Source: Clostridium kluyveri (GTDB lineage Bacteria > Bacillota > Clostridia > Clostridiales > Clostridiaceae). From it: a stretch of DNA of 64,000 nucleotides. How positions within the stretch are numbered: the stretch's first letter is position 1; the number at the start of each line of letters is the position of its first letter. The notes beneath the pieces are model-generated. The model ran no database searches. It was not told the DNA's origin and saw only the letters and a list, made by a program, of their open reading frames with translations. The stretch covers positions 310,001-374,000 of the forward strand of contig NZ_CP018335.1 of assembly GCF_001902295.1 (NCBI RefSeq), written 5' to 3'. The translations under genes were made by a program, and so were the position numbers. Below are positions 26,334 to 34,566 of this stretch, piece by piece.

Positions 26334-27558
26334 ATCACAGAAAATATATAATAGGGCCTTAAATAAATATAATAACGGATATATAAATGCTGCCATAAAG
26401 TTATGTGAGGAAAGTATATCTATAGATATAAAAAATAAAGCATCAATTAATCTTAAAGGGCTTTTGTTATATTTAAAAGGTGATTTGGATAAGGCACAGA
26501 AGCTCTGGAAAATGAATTATCAGGTTAATGGGGATGAAGTTGCCCAAAAATATCTTGAGAGTTCAAAGAAAGATAATGAGAAAATTCAATTCTATAAAAA
26601 AGCTCTAGGATTGATTGAGAAATTTAAAATAGATGAGGCCTTAGTATTATTAGAAGAATGTACTGAAAGTGATTTTAATTACATCAATGTAAATAACTAC
26701 AGTGCATTGTGCTATATGAAAAAAGGTCAATATGCTAAAGCTTTGGAGAAGATAAACAATGTACTTAAGCTGGATGTTAAAAATATTGAGGCTAAAGAAA
26801 ATATAAAATTGCTTGAAAACATAGATATAATAAGCAAAAAAAATAATATTAAAAAAGTATGTTGTATTTCTTTTATTGGTATTTTAATAGCTTGTGGTAT
26901 ATTTCTAATTGTGAATAAGGGCAATAAATCAATTGTAGGGTTTATAAAATTTTTTAATATAGGAACCATGAAAGCACAAAATATAAATTATGAAAATAAT
27001 AAAAAGATTGAAAATGTCAATGGAAAAATTGATAAAAATATAAAGAAAACTTTTCCTCTTGAGGATATGGGAAATTATATAAAAAATAAAGATTATGATT
27101 CTATGTATGTACAGGTTATGAACTGGAGGAGTGATAAACTGAACTCTAATGAGGAGAATTTGCTATCTGAGGCATATAAGCTTTTAACTACAGAAGGATG
27201 TGTTTATTTTTATAATTTAGGGTGTAACTATTTAAAAAATAAAGATTATAATAATGCAAAGACTTATTTAAAAAAATCCTATGAATTTGGAACAGGAAAT
27301 GAATTATATCCTCATATAATTTATATGCTTGGAACTTCTTTCGATTTATCGGGAGATTTAAAAGGATCTATAAAATATTATGAAGAATATGATGGTAATT
27401 TTTCTGATGGAAGTTATGAAGAAACGGTGTTATATAGGCTTGCTGTCATATATAAAGATTTAAATATGGAACAATCTAAAAGCTATGCTAAAAAATTAGT
27501 AAACACTTATCCTGAATCTATTTATAATAATTCACAAATAAATAATTTAATAAATTAA
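26326..27558 (+). CDS. TPR protein with a central membrane segment
   Basis: A 410-residue protein. N-terminal TPR-like repeats (about 1-165; INLKGLLLYLKGDLDKAQ, NNYSALCYMKKGQYAKAL), a single membrane helix at about 182-203 and C-terminal extracellular repeats (GCNYLKNKDYNNAKTYLKKSYEFG, MLGTSFDLSGDLKGSIKYYEEY). The topology places TPRs on both sides of the membrane. It overlaps the lipoprotein gene, so the two probably work together; function unknown. Confidence 0.85.
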   Translation: MNKSQKIYNRALNKYNNGYINAAIKLCEESISIDIKNKASINLKGLLLYLKGDLDKAQKLWKMNYQVNGDEVAQKYLESSKKDNEKIQFYKKALGLIEKFKIDEALVLLEECTESDFNYINVNNYSALCYMKKGQYAKALEKINNVLKLDVKNIEAKENIKLLENIDIISKKNNIKKVCCISFIGILIACGIFLIVNKGNKSIVGFIKFFNIGTMKAQNINYENNKKIENVNGKIDKNIKKTFPLEDMGNYIKNKDYDSMYVQVMNWRSDKLNSNEENLLSEAYKLLTTEGCVYFYNLGCNYLKNKDYNNAKTYLKKSYEFGTGNELYPHIIYMLGTSFDLSGDLKGSIKYYEEYDGNFSDGSYEETVLYRLAVIYKDLNMEQSKSYAKKLVNTYPESIYNNSQINNLIN

Positions 27559-27571
27559 GGACTAAAAAAAG

Positions 27572-27600
27572 TTGACGTGAGAAATAATATAATATACAAT
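27572..27600 (+). promoter_or_regulatory. Predicted sigma-A promoter for trxA
   Basis: TTGACG (27572-27577), 17-bp spacer, TACAAT (27595-27600). Transcription would start at about 27607, just before the palindrome at 27614-27630. Confidence 0.75.
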
Positions 27601-27613
27601 ATAATTAAAAGAC

Positions 27614-27630
27614 ATACCCCTATGGGGTAT
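27614..27630 (+). promoter_or_regulatory. GC-core palindrome in the trxA leader (CsoR-family-like operator)
   Basis: ATACCCC-TAT-GGGGTAT is a perfect 7-bp inverted repeat with a 3-bp centre in an otherwise AT-rich leader, between the promoter and the AAGGAGGG ribosome binding site. Runs of C and G flanked by AT resemble operators of CsoR-family repressors, which include copper sensors and persulfide sensors. The regulator is not in the window. Confidence 0.5.
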
Positions 27631-27644
27631 AAGGAGGGTGAAAA

Positions 27645-27962
27645 ATGGTAGAGGAAATAAAAGATATAAATTTTTCAGAATCTGTTAAGGAATCATCAAC
27701 TCCAGTGGTAGTTGATTTTTGGGCTTCATGGTGTGGTCCTTGCAAAATGCTTTCACCTGTTATGGAAGAGGTTGCTAGTGAACTACAAGGAAAAGCTAAA
27801 TTTTTCAAGATAAATGTAGATGAAAATCCCGTTACAGCAGCTCAATTTAAAATTGGAAGTATTCCAACTGTAATGGTGTTCAAAGATGGAAGTATAGTGG
27901 AACAATTTATTGGTTTTAGGCCTAAAGATACAATAAAAGATGTTTTAGAAAAACACATATAA
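27645..27962 (+). CDS. trxA: Thioredoxin
   Basis: A 105-residue thioredoxin that reduces protein disulfides. The active site WCGPC has cysteines at 30 and 33; the cis-proline loop is IGSIPTV. AAGGAGGG precedes the ATG. It is followed 49 bp later by its presumed reductase, and the two share the promoter and palindrome upstream. Confidence 0.97.
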   Translation: MVEEIKDINFSESVKESSTPVVVDFWASWCGPCKMLSPVMEEVASELQGKAKFFKINVDENPVTAAQFKIGSIPTVMVFKDGSIVEQFIGFRPKDTIKDVLEKHI

Positions 27963-28011
27963 AATGAGTGTTTTATAATTGGAATAAAAATGCATTAGGG
28001 GGTGAGGTTAA

Positions 28012-28878
28012 TTGGAACATAGATATGATATCGCCATAATAGGCAGTGGCCCTGCCGGAATTTCTGCTGCTATTAATGCTAAGATAAGGAATAAAGATAT
28101 CATTATTTTTGGCAATGAAGAACTTAGTGATAAATTGATTAAGGCTCCTAAGATTAGCAATTATATTGGATTCCCAGATATAACAGGATTGGAGTTAAAA
28201 AGTAAATTCCAAAATCATTTAGATATCATGGGAATAAACATAACATTTGAAAAAATAAATTCCATATATGCTATGGGACAATATTTTGCTCTTGCAGTTA
28301 ATGAAAAGATGTATGAGGCAAAGGCAGTCGTACTGGCTACAGGTGTAGAATATACAAAACCTTTAAAAGGGGAACAAGAATTTCTAGGCAGAGGAGTAGG
28401 CTATTGTGCAACCTGTGATGCACCTCTTTATAAAGATAAAACGGTCACTGTTATTGGCTACAATAAAGAAGCGGAAAAAGAAGCCAACTATGTAAGTGAA
28501 CTTGCAAGTAAAGTATATTATATACCTGTATATAGGGAAAGTCCTAATTTAAAAGATAATGTGGAAGTGATACAAGATAAAGTCTTAGAGATATATGGTA
28601 CAGATAAAGTAGAAAGAGTCGTTCTAAAGTATAAATCAATAAGTACAGATGGGGTTTTTGTATTAAAAAGCAGTATTGCACCAGATCAGCTTATGCCAGG
28701 ACTTATTTTAGAAGCAGGGCATATAAAAGTAGATGTAAACATGAGAACAAATATAGAGGGCTGTTTTGCAGCAGGAGATTGTACAGGAAAACCATATCAG
28801 TATATGAAAGCTGTGGGTCAGGGACAGATAGCTGCACTTAATGCTGTTTCATATCTGGATAAATCAAGTTATTCTTAG
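28012..28878 (+). CDS. Thioredoxin-reductase-like flavoprotein lacking NADPH motifs
   Basis: A 288-residue two-domain flavoprotein starting at TTG 28012 after GGGGGTGAGG. The FAD motif GSGPAG (11-16), redox CATC (C132, C135) and the C-terminal FAAGDCTGKPYQYMKAVGQGQ are intact. In the second nucleotide domain the usual GGGxSA is replaced by IGYNKEAEKEA and the HRRxxxR motif by IPVYRESPN. That loss is the hallmark of the ferredoxin-dependent flavin thioredoxin reductases described in Clostridia and some cyanobacteria, so ferredoxin is the likely electron donor. It is shorter than the usual 310-320 residues. Confidence 0.85.
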   Translation: MEHRYDIAIIGSGPAGISAAINAKIRNKDIIIFGNEELSDKLIKAPKISNYIGFPDITGLELKSKFQNHLDIMGINITFEKINSIYAMGQYFALAVNEKMYEAKAVVLATGVEYTKPLKGEQEFLGRGVGYCATCDAPLYKDKTVTVIGYNKEAEKEANYVSELASKVYYIPVYRESPNLKDNVEVIQDKVLEIYGTDKVERVVLKYKSISTDGVFVLKSSIAPDQLMPGLILEAGHIKVDVNMRTNIEGCFAAGDCTGKPYQYMKAVGQGQIAALNAVSYLDKSSYS

Positions 28879-28896
28879 GTTCATATAAAATATTGG

Positions 28897-28954
28897 TTTA
28901 AGATTTGGCTATTGAAAAGAGGCAGGTGCATCTTTCCAATAATCAAATCTTAAA
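28897..28954 (+). other. Long stacked hairpin downstream of the reductase gene
   Basis: TTTAAGATTTG (28897-28907) pairs with CAAATCTTAAA (28944-28954); an inner stem joins ATTG/AAAGA with TCTTT/CAAT. There is no T-run on either side, so it may be a transcript-stabilising structure or weak terminator between the convergent trx and pilZ genes. Confidence 0.5.
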
Positions 28955-28984
28955 TTTGTGTATGGTTAAATAAATTTGTAAAAA

Positions 28985-29341
28985 TTATAATAATTCATGT
29001 TTTAGAATTTCTCTATAGGTATTTTTTAATGCTATAAATTGACCACCGATATAATATCCCTTATCACTTAAATTAATATGATTAACTTTAATTGTAGCGG
29101 GAATAGTTATATTTTTATACTTAAAAATAGCTTCAACTAAATCATTTTTTTCCATTATATGTTCTGATAGAAAGCCTATGCCAGAAATTGATATATCTAT
29201 TCCTAATACTTTATGATTGCATTTCTTATAGTTTATACTGATAATTTTAAAGTTATCCATATATTTGAGACGTTCATTTGTTCTTAAATTTTTTTTGATT
29301 TTTACTTTTCTATTAAGTAAATTACTATAACTGTATATCAT
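28985..29341 (-). CDS. PilZ-domain protein (c-di-GMP effector)
   Basis: A 118-residue protein with both PilZ signature elements: RxxxR as R20-TNE-R24 and (D/N)x(S/A)xxG as D49-ISIS-G54. These motifs bind cyclic di-GMP in the family. It is minus-strand and monocistronic, preceded by GGGGGAG. No partner is obvious from context. Confidence 0.85.
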   Translation of the reverse strand: MIYSYSNLLNRKVKIKKNLRTNERLKYMDNFKIISINYKKCNHKVLGIDISISGIGFLSEHIMEKNDLVEAIFKYKNITIPATIKVNHINLSDKGYYIGGQFIALKNTYREILKHELL

Positions 29342-29433
29342 AAATAAGACTCCCCCTTTATATGTTTATAAATTTTATGTAAAATATTCATCTGATTAAA
29401 CTCCATAGTTATGCAATTCCTGAATGTTAAAGA

Positions 29434-29479
29434 AGAGTTGTGTAAAGCAATCTTTAAATTACTCTACACAACCCTTTTT
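29434..29479. terminator. Terminator-like hairpin between pilZ and sleB-like genes
   Basis: GTTGTGTA near 29436-29443 pairs with TACACAAC near 29463-29470, followed on the plus strand by CCTTTTTTT. It sits directly after the minus-strand hydrolase stop, whose transcript would read the opposite side with a weaker TCTTCTTT tail, so it may act in both directions. Confidence 0.55.
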
Positions 29480-30004
29480 TTAATTTACTATAAAAAACAC
29501 ATGGTTTCCTATATATTTAATATTTTTCTTATTAATATTTTTCATCCACTCTGATGTAGCTATCTCTGGATTATAAAAGAAAGTAGATCTTCCTGTAGGA
29601 TCCACTCCTTTTAATGCCTGTGCTACTGCAGTGTAGCTATTTTGGTTTGGAGTTACATTTATATCTCCATTTTTTACACAAGAAAAAGCTCCTTTTTGTT
29701 TTATGACGCCCTGTATTGTCTTTGGAAATTCAGGATATTGCACTCTGTTTAATATTACAGATGCCACAGCTACCTGGCCTTCAAAAGGTTCAGAATTACT
29801 TTCAGCATAAACCACTTTAGCCATTAAGTCCACGTCATCCTGAGTTATGTATATCTTTTGGTTAGAGTAATTAAATACCTGCACAATCTCGTCTTGCTGA
29901 TTAAATAACGTAGAATTATCATTGTTAGCTTCCTCTGCACTTACTTTTACAGAGAATGTTAGTAGTAATAACGAAAAAATTATAAAACAAAAAAATTTTT
30001 TCAA
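29480..30004 (-). CDS. SleB/CwlJ-type cell wall hydrolase, secreted
   Basis: A 174-residue protein with a signal peptide (about 1-23) and a Hydrolase_2 domain: LMAKVVYAESNSEPFEGQVAVASVILNRV, then GAFSCVKNG and FYNP. Members are spore cortex-lytic transglycosylase-type enzymes or vegetative relatives. No N-terminal peptidoglycan-binding domain is present, unlike SleB proper. Its leader carries a ydaO-type c-di-AMP riboswitch, which fits the known coupling of c-di-AMP to wall hydrolases. Confidence 0.92.
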   Translation of the reverse strand: MKKFFCFIIFSLLLLTFSVKVSAEEANNDNSTLFNQQDEIVQVFNYSNQKIYITQDDVDLMAKVVYAESNSEPFEGQVAVASVILNRVQYPEFPKTIQGVIKQKGAFSCVKNGDINVTPNQNSYTAVAQALKGVDPTGRSTFFYNPEIATSEWMKNINKKNIKYIGNHVFFIVN

Positions 30005-30017
30005 AATATATCCTCCT

Positions 30018-30114
30018 TATTACCGACGGGGTTAGCTGACGGGTTCGGAAAAGGCATAACCTACGTAATAAATTACGATTCACCCCAAAATAGTACTGGT
30101 TTCCCCGTGTTTTT
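30018..30114 (-). ncRNA. Cyclic di-AMP riboswitch (ydaO/yuaA type)
   Basis: Read on the minus strand, the leader of the hydrolase gene contains the conserved segments CGGGGAAACCA, TTGGGGTGAATC, CTTTTCCGAACCCGTCAGCT and AACCCCGTCGGTA in the right order. These are the diagnostic conserved blocks of the c-di-AMP riboswitch. The 3' end is only a few bases from the AGGAGG ribosome binding site, so ligand binding could control translation as well as transcription. Confidence 0.93.
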
Positions 30115-30263
30115 TATAAAACTTAGGCTAATGATATTGTACCCACTTAGTAAAATAAAATACTAAAAAATATACTTTATTAAAAATTTATTAAAATAAG
30201 TACTGCAGACATATAAACAATGCTAAATGGTATATAATTAATATAGATGTCAATAACAACAGG

Positions 30264-31127
30264 ATGGTGAAATTAGTGGAGCTATTGCAGCTAACGGTTA
30301 ATTCAGTAAAAAATATAAGTATAACATCTATTATGGATATACTGGTAGTAGCATATATACTCTATAAAGTATATATGCTTATAAAGGAGACTAGGGCAGA
30401 GCAACTTTTAAAGGGAATTATGCTTATAATATTTCTTATACCTATAAGTAGTTTTTTCAATTTAGTGATGCTTAATTGGATACTTACAAAAACTTTAACT
30501 ATAGGAGTTTTGTCTATTGTAATTATATTTCAGCCGGAAATTCGCAGGGCGCTTGAACATTTAGGAAGAACGGCTTTTAACGATAAGCATATATTGGCGG
30601 ATGAGGAGATAATGGAAAAGGTTGTAACAGAAATTGTAACTTCTGTAGAAAGTTTATCGCAGAGTAAAACTGGAGCTATTATTGTCATAGAGCAGGTAAC
30701 AGGCCTTGGTGATGTAATAAATACAGGAACAAAGTTAGATGCAGTAGTATCTTCTTCACTTTTAGAGAACATATTTGTGGTAAATACTCCTCTACATGAT
30801 GGGGCAACTATAATAAGAAATGATAGAATAGTGTCAGCAGGCTGTTTTTTGCCCCTTACAAATAATAACCAATTAAATAAAAAATTAGGAACAAGACACA
30901 GAGCAGCAATTGGAATATCGGAAAACTCTGATGCTTTGGTTATAGTGGTATCAGAAGAAACTGGTATAATTTCTTTTGTGGCCAATGGAAAGCTTATGAG
31001 AAATTATACAAAAGATAGATTAAAAAAAGTTCTTACTGCTATAATGAAAAAAAGATTTCAAAGCAAAGCTACATGGAGAGAGAAGGTGATTGAGTGGAAG
31101 GAAAAATTAAAGAAAATCAAATTTTAA
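30264..31127 (+). CDS. cdaA: Diadenylate cyclase CdaA
   Basis: Makes cyclic di-AMP from two ATP at the membrane. Three hydrophobic segments occupy about residues 20-90, followed by a DAC domain with DGAT (active Asp) and GTRHRAAIG (RHR motif). ATG 30264 or GTG 30276 (GGTGA spaced 5 nt; gives MELLQLTV) may be the start. It overlaps cdaR by 34 nt, the conserved cdaA-cdaR-glmM order. It lies 260 bp from, and divergent to, a c-di-AMP riboswitch-controlled gene. Confidence 0.96.
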   Translation: MVKLVELLQLTVNSVKNISITSIMDILVVAYILYKVYMLIKETRAEQLLKGIMLIIFLIPISSFFNLVMLNWILTKTLTIGVLSIVIIFQPEIRRALEHLGRTAFNDKHILADEEIMEKVVTEIVTSVESLSQSKTGAIIVIEQVTGLGDVINTGTKLDAVVSSSLLENIFVVNTPLHDGATIIRNDRIVSAGCFLPLTNNNQLNKKLGTRHRAAIGISENSDALVIVVSEETGIISFVANGKLMRNYTKDRLKKVLTAIMKKRFQSKATWREKVIEWKEKLKKIKF

Positions 31128-32347
31128 TAAAAATATGTTGTGTTGTTGCAGCATTTATTTTATGGCTATATATATACAATATAGAAAATCCTACAGTGGA
31201 AAGAAAAATTACAGTGCCTGTAACCGTGGTTAACAAAGGTATACTTGCTCAATCAAAACTTGTACAAGTTGGAAAAAAAGAATTTAGTGTATCTCTTCTT
31301 GTAAAAGGAAATGCTTCCGACTTATATTCTATCAAGGCTGCTGATTTTGAATTGCAGTTGGATTTGAATTCTTATGTTATGAAAAAAGGGGAAAATACTG
31401 TACCCGTATCAGTGAAGAAAAGTCCTGATGATATAACTATTATTAATAATGAAAATCTATGGATAAAACTTCAATTAGATGAATTAAAACAAAAAACTTT
31501 TTCTATAAAAGCAGTGTCCCAGGGTAAAGTTAAAGAAGGATATTATGCACTAGAACCTATATTGGCAATACAACAGGTAGAAATTAGTGGGGCGGAAGAT
31601 GTAATAAATAAAGTAAAAACGGTTGTAGGAAGTTATGATTTAAAATCTGCCTCCTCAAATATAAACACTTCATTAGCATTACAAGCACAGGATGTATCAG
31701 CCAATGTATTAGGGGATGTAGTTATTAAGCCATCTTCTGTTAAGGTTACTATACCTGTTGTTAAAATTAAAACTGTTCCAATAAATATCAAATTGCAGAA
31801 TGATGCTTCAGATATCAGTAAATCAATAACTGTAGAACCGGAAAAAGTGGATATAGCAGGAGAGGAAAAGGTTATTAAAGATATAAATGGAATAGATACG
31901 GAATCTATTGATTTAAGTAAAATTCAAGGTGAAGAAAACATTCAGGCAAAGTTGATAGTGCCGCAAGGTGTAAAACTGGTTACTGGTACTGGAATAGTGA
32001 AATTAAAAATAAATTCAAGTGAATTAAATAATTCTAATAAAACTTCTCAGAAGGAAATGAATCTAAATATACAGATTAAAAATTTAAATGATGCTTATAC
32101 AGCCCAATTGAGTTCTAATAGTGTATCTGTAGTAGTTTCTGGCTCTGAAAGTATTATAAATAATTTAAGTGAAAATAGCATATCCTGTTATGTAGATGCT
32201 AGTTCTTTAACAGAAGGAGAACAAACTGCAGGAGTAGTTATATCTCTTCCAGAGGGGGTATCCTTAGTATCTCAGGATGTACAAAATGTTAAGTTACAAG
32301 TTAGTAAAAAAACATCGGAGGAACAAAATGCCAATAGTAATCAATAA
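31094..32347 (+). CDS. cdaR: YbbR-domain regulator of diadenylate cyclase, CdaR
   Basis: A 417-residue protein with one N-terminal membrane helix (about 11-28) and an extracellular part made of about four YbbR repeats (for example VTVVNKGILAQ, AVSQGKVKEGYYALEPI, INIKLQN, SVVVSGSE). CdaR binds CdaA and tunes its activity. It overlaps both neighbours. Confidence 0.93.
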   Translation: MEGKIKENQILIKICCVVAAFILWLYIYNIENPTVERKITVPVTVVNKGILAQSKLVQVGKKEFSVSLLVKGNASDLYSIKAADFELQLDLNSYVMKKGENTVPVSVKKSPDDITIINNENLWIKLQLDELKQKTFSIKAVSQGKVKEGYYALEPILAIQQVEISGAEDVINKVKTVVGSYDLKSASSNINTSLALQAQDVSANVLGDVVIKPSSVKVTIPVVKIKTVPINIKLQNDASDISKSITVEPEKVDIAGEEKVIKDINGIDTESIDLSKIQGEENIQAKLIVPQGVKLVTGTGIVKLKINSSELNNSNKTSQKEMNLNIQIKNLNDAYTAQLSSNSVSVVVSGSESIINNLSENSISCYVDASSLTEGEQTAGVVISLPEGVSLVSQDVQNVKLQVSKKTSEEQNANSNQ

Positions 32348-33929
32348 TTTAAATATAAGTCTGGATCAAAGTCATGATGAGTTAAAAGCAAAAGCTGCTA
32401 AAAAGCTGAAGATAAGTAGTAGATATATTAAAGACTTTAAAATACTTAAAGAGTCTATAGATGCCAGGAAAAAAAATGATATAAAATTTAACTATTCAGT
32501 GAAAATAGTTTGTGAGAATGAAAAAAAAATAGTATCGAAGTTAAAGAATAGAGATATAAAAATAGAAGAGGAAGGTTTAAAGGATAAATTGATTTGTGGT
32601 ACAAAAAAAATGGAAACCAGGCCCATAATTGTGGGAATAGGACCTGCAGGTATGTTTGCAGGTCTTTTACTGGCGGAAAATGGATATAAACCTTTGATAA
32701 TAGAAAGGGGAGAAAAAATTGAGGAAAGGACGTTAACTGTAAATAAATTTTGGAATACTGGAGAATTAAATCTTGAATCTAATGTACAATTCGGAGAAGG
32801 GGGAGCGGGCACTTTTTCTGATGGAAAGCTCACTACCAGGATAAAGGATAAAAAGTGTCATTTTATTCTGGATATTTTTGTGAAATATGGGGCTCCGGAG
32901 GAAATAATATATAGTGGCAAGCCGCATATAGGAACGGATAACTTAAAAATAGTAGTTAAAAATATAAGAAATAGAATATTGGAATTAGGAGGAGAAATAT
33001 TATTTAAAAGTAAATTAGAAGATTTGATTGTAGCACATAAAAAGTTAAGAGCTGTGGTGGTAAATGGCAGTGAAATCTCTTGTGATAATTTAATATTGGC
33101 TATTGGACACAGTTCTAGGGATACATATAAAATGCTCTACGAAAGAGATGTATTTATGGAACCTAAAGCATTTGCCATAGGGGTTAGAGTAGAGCATTCT
33201 CAATACATGATAGATATAAATCAATATGGAAAATCTGCAGGCCATCCAAAATTAAAAGCCTCAGATTATAGATTAGTATATAAAAGTAAAGAAGGAAGAG
33301 GTGTCTACAGTTTTTGCATGTGTCCTGGAGGAGAAGTAGTAGCTGCAGCCTCTGAGGAGGGCAGGCTTGTAACTAACGGTATGAGCTATTATAATAGGGC
33401 ATCAAATAATGCAAATTCTGCTATAGTTGCAACTGTGGGAGAAAAAGATTTTCCGGGAAGCTCTCCACTTAAAGGCATAGAATTTCAAAGGTATTATGAG
33501 AATTTGGCCTATAATACTGGAGGAGGAAATTACATTGCTCCAGTACAGTTAATTAGAGATTTTTTAGAAGACAAAGTAACTTATAAACTGGGAGATGTAA
33601 AATCAACTTATAAGCTAGGATATGAATTTAGGGATTTAAATTTGTGTCTTCCCGAAAAGGTAGCTTCGTCATTGAAAGAAGGATTTAATGATTTTGAGAG
33701 AAAGATAAAAGGGTTTTCAGAAGGGGACGGGATTATGATAGGAGTTGAAACTAGAACATCTGCACCGGTTAAAATAGTTAGAAATACTAATTTGGAGAGT
33801 ATTTCAGTAGAAGGATTATATCCCTGCGGTGAGGGGGCAGGATTTGCAGGAGGTATAGTATCTGCTGCAGTGGATGGATTAAAAGTGGCTGAAAATATAA
33901 TGAAAATTTATAGCAGTCTTGATAAATAA
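32328..33929 (+). CDS. FAD-dependent dehydrogenase-like protein (COG2509 type)
   Basis: About 533 residues. The start is ATG 32328 after CGGAGGAA; it overlaps cdaR by 20 nt. The N-terminal part (about 1-85) has a small ferredoxin-reductase-associated fold, then a dinucleotide-binding GIGPAGMFAGLLLAENG, and GEGGAGTFSDGKLTTRIKD, and ends with YPCGEGAGFAGGIVSAAVDGLKVAE. The family is widespread but its substrate is not known. Linkage to cdaR and glmM recurs in Clostridia. Confidence 0.88.
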   Translation: MPIVINNLNISLDQSHDELKAKAAKKLKISSRYIKDFKILKESIDARKKNDIKFNYSVKIVCENEKKIVSKLKNRDIKIEEEGLKDKLICGTKKMETRPIIVGIGPAGMFAGLLLAENGYKPLIIERGEKIEERTLTVNKFWNTGELNLESNVQFGEGGAGTFSDGKLTTRIKDKKCHFILDIFVKYGAPEEIIYSGKPHIGTDNLKIVVKNIRNRILELGGEILFKSKLEDLIVAHKKLRAVVVNGSEISCDNLILAIGHSSRDTYKMLYERDVFMEPKAFAIGVRVEHSQYMIDINQYGKSAGHPKLKASDYRLVYKSKEGRGVYSFCMCPGGEVVAAASEEGRLVTNGMSYYNRASNNANSAIVATVGEKDFPGSSPLKGIEFQRYYENLAYNTGGGNYIAPVQLIRDFLEDKVTYKLGDVKSTYKLGYEFRDLNLCLPEKVASSLKEGFNDFERKIKGFSEGDGIMIGVETRTSAPVKIVRNTNLESISVEGLYPCGEGAGFAGGIVSAAVDGLKVAENIMKIYSSLDK

Positions 33930-34066
33930 TATATAAGAGCCTCTTTACAAGAAGGGTACACAGTCAAATACATAATAAATATAAATTTTCAAGTTCAAAA
34001 TTAAAAAAATTGTTTTAATAATGTTATTTTGTATTCCATTTATTTATAAAACGTGATATACTAAAG

Positions 34067-34102
34067 AAAATAGATTGTTTACATATTAACAATATGAATA
34101 AT
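34067..34102 (+). promoter_or_regulatory. Rex-like operator within promoter-like repeat, copy 1
   Basis: TTGTTTACATATTAACAA (34075-34092) matches the Rex consensus TTGTTAANNNNTTAACAA at all but one defined position. The same bases provide a -35-like TTGTTT with AATAAT at 34097-34102 after 16 bp. The surrounding 30 bp (34067-34096) recur with two changes at 34246-34275. Confidence 0.55.
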
Positions 34103-34245
34103 TCATAATACCAATATAAGTATAGTGTATTGAAAATTATAAAAAATAAATTACAAATAAATGTAACTTATTTTAAAACATGGAAAAATTTTTGTAATTT
34201 AAGGTTATATATGGGTTGTATTTTTTAGCTGTGATATGTTGATTT

Positions 34246-34281
34246 AAAATAGATTGTTTATATATTAACAATTTGTATAAT
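34246..34281 (+). promoter_or_regulatory. Rex-like operator within promoter, copy 2
   Basis: TTGTTTATATATTAACAA (34254-34271) is again one mismatch from the Rex consensus. TTGTTT (34254-34259), a 16-bp spacer and a perfect TATAAT (34276-34281) make a plausible promoter whose spacer is filled by the operator. Rex represses fermentation genes when NADH is low relative to NAD+; here no dehydrogenase gene follows directly. Confidence 0.6.
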
Positions 34282-34287
34282 GTAATT

Positions 34288-34450
34288 TTAATTCTATAAC
34301 TGTAAAGAATTTGTGAATTTTCAATAGATTTTTTAATTAATATGCTATCTATATAATAAAAATTTTAATAAATAAGTCTTGCATAAGAATCCCATCAAAT
34401 TGTTCTATTTTACCCTGTGATAATAATAGGACAGTCTGATGGGATTTTTA
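34288..34450 (+). ncRNA. Candidate small RNA ending in a structured terminator
   Basis: From the copy-2 promoter a transcript of about 160 nt would run to a terminator: AATCCCATCA (34388-34397) pairs with TGATGGGATT (34437-34446), an inner stem joins TGTTCTATT (34401-34409) with AATAGGACA (34425-34433), and TTTTTA follows. No open reading frame with a start of useful length lies between. It could instead be a long glmM leader with an attenuator, since glmM starts 117 bp later. Confidence 0.45.
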
Positions 34451-34566
34451 TATTACTATAAATCAATAGATTTAAATTACATTGTAGAAATATTTTTAAT
34501 ATAATATAATATAATATGGATATTTTAATTAAAGAAAATTAACTTTTAATAAGCGAGGTTATTAAT

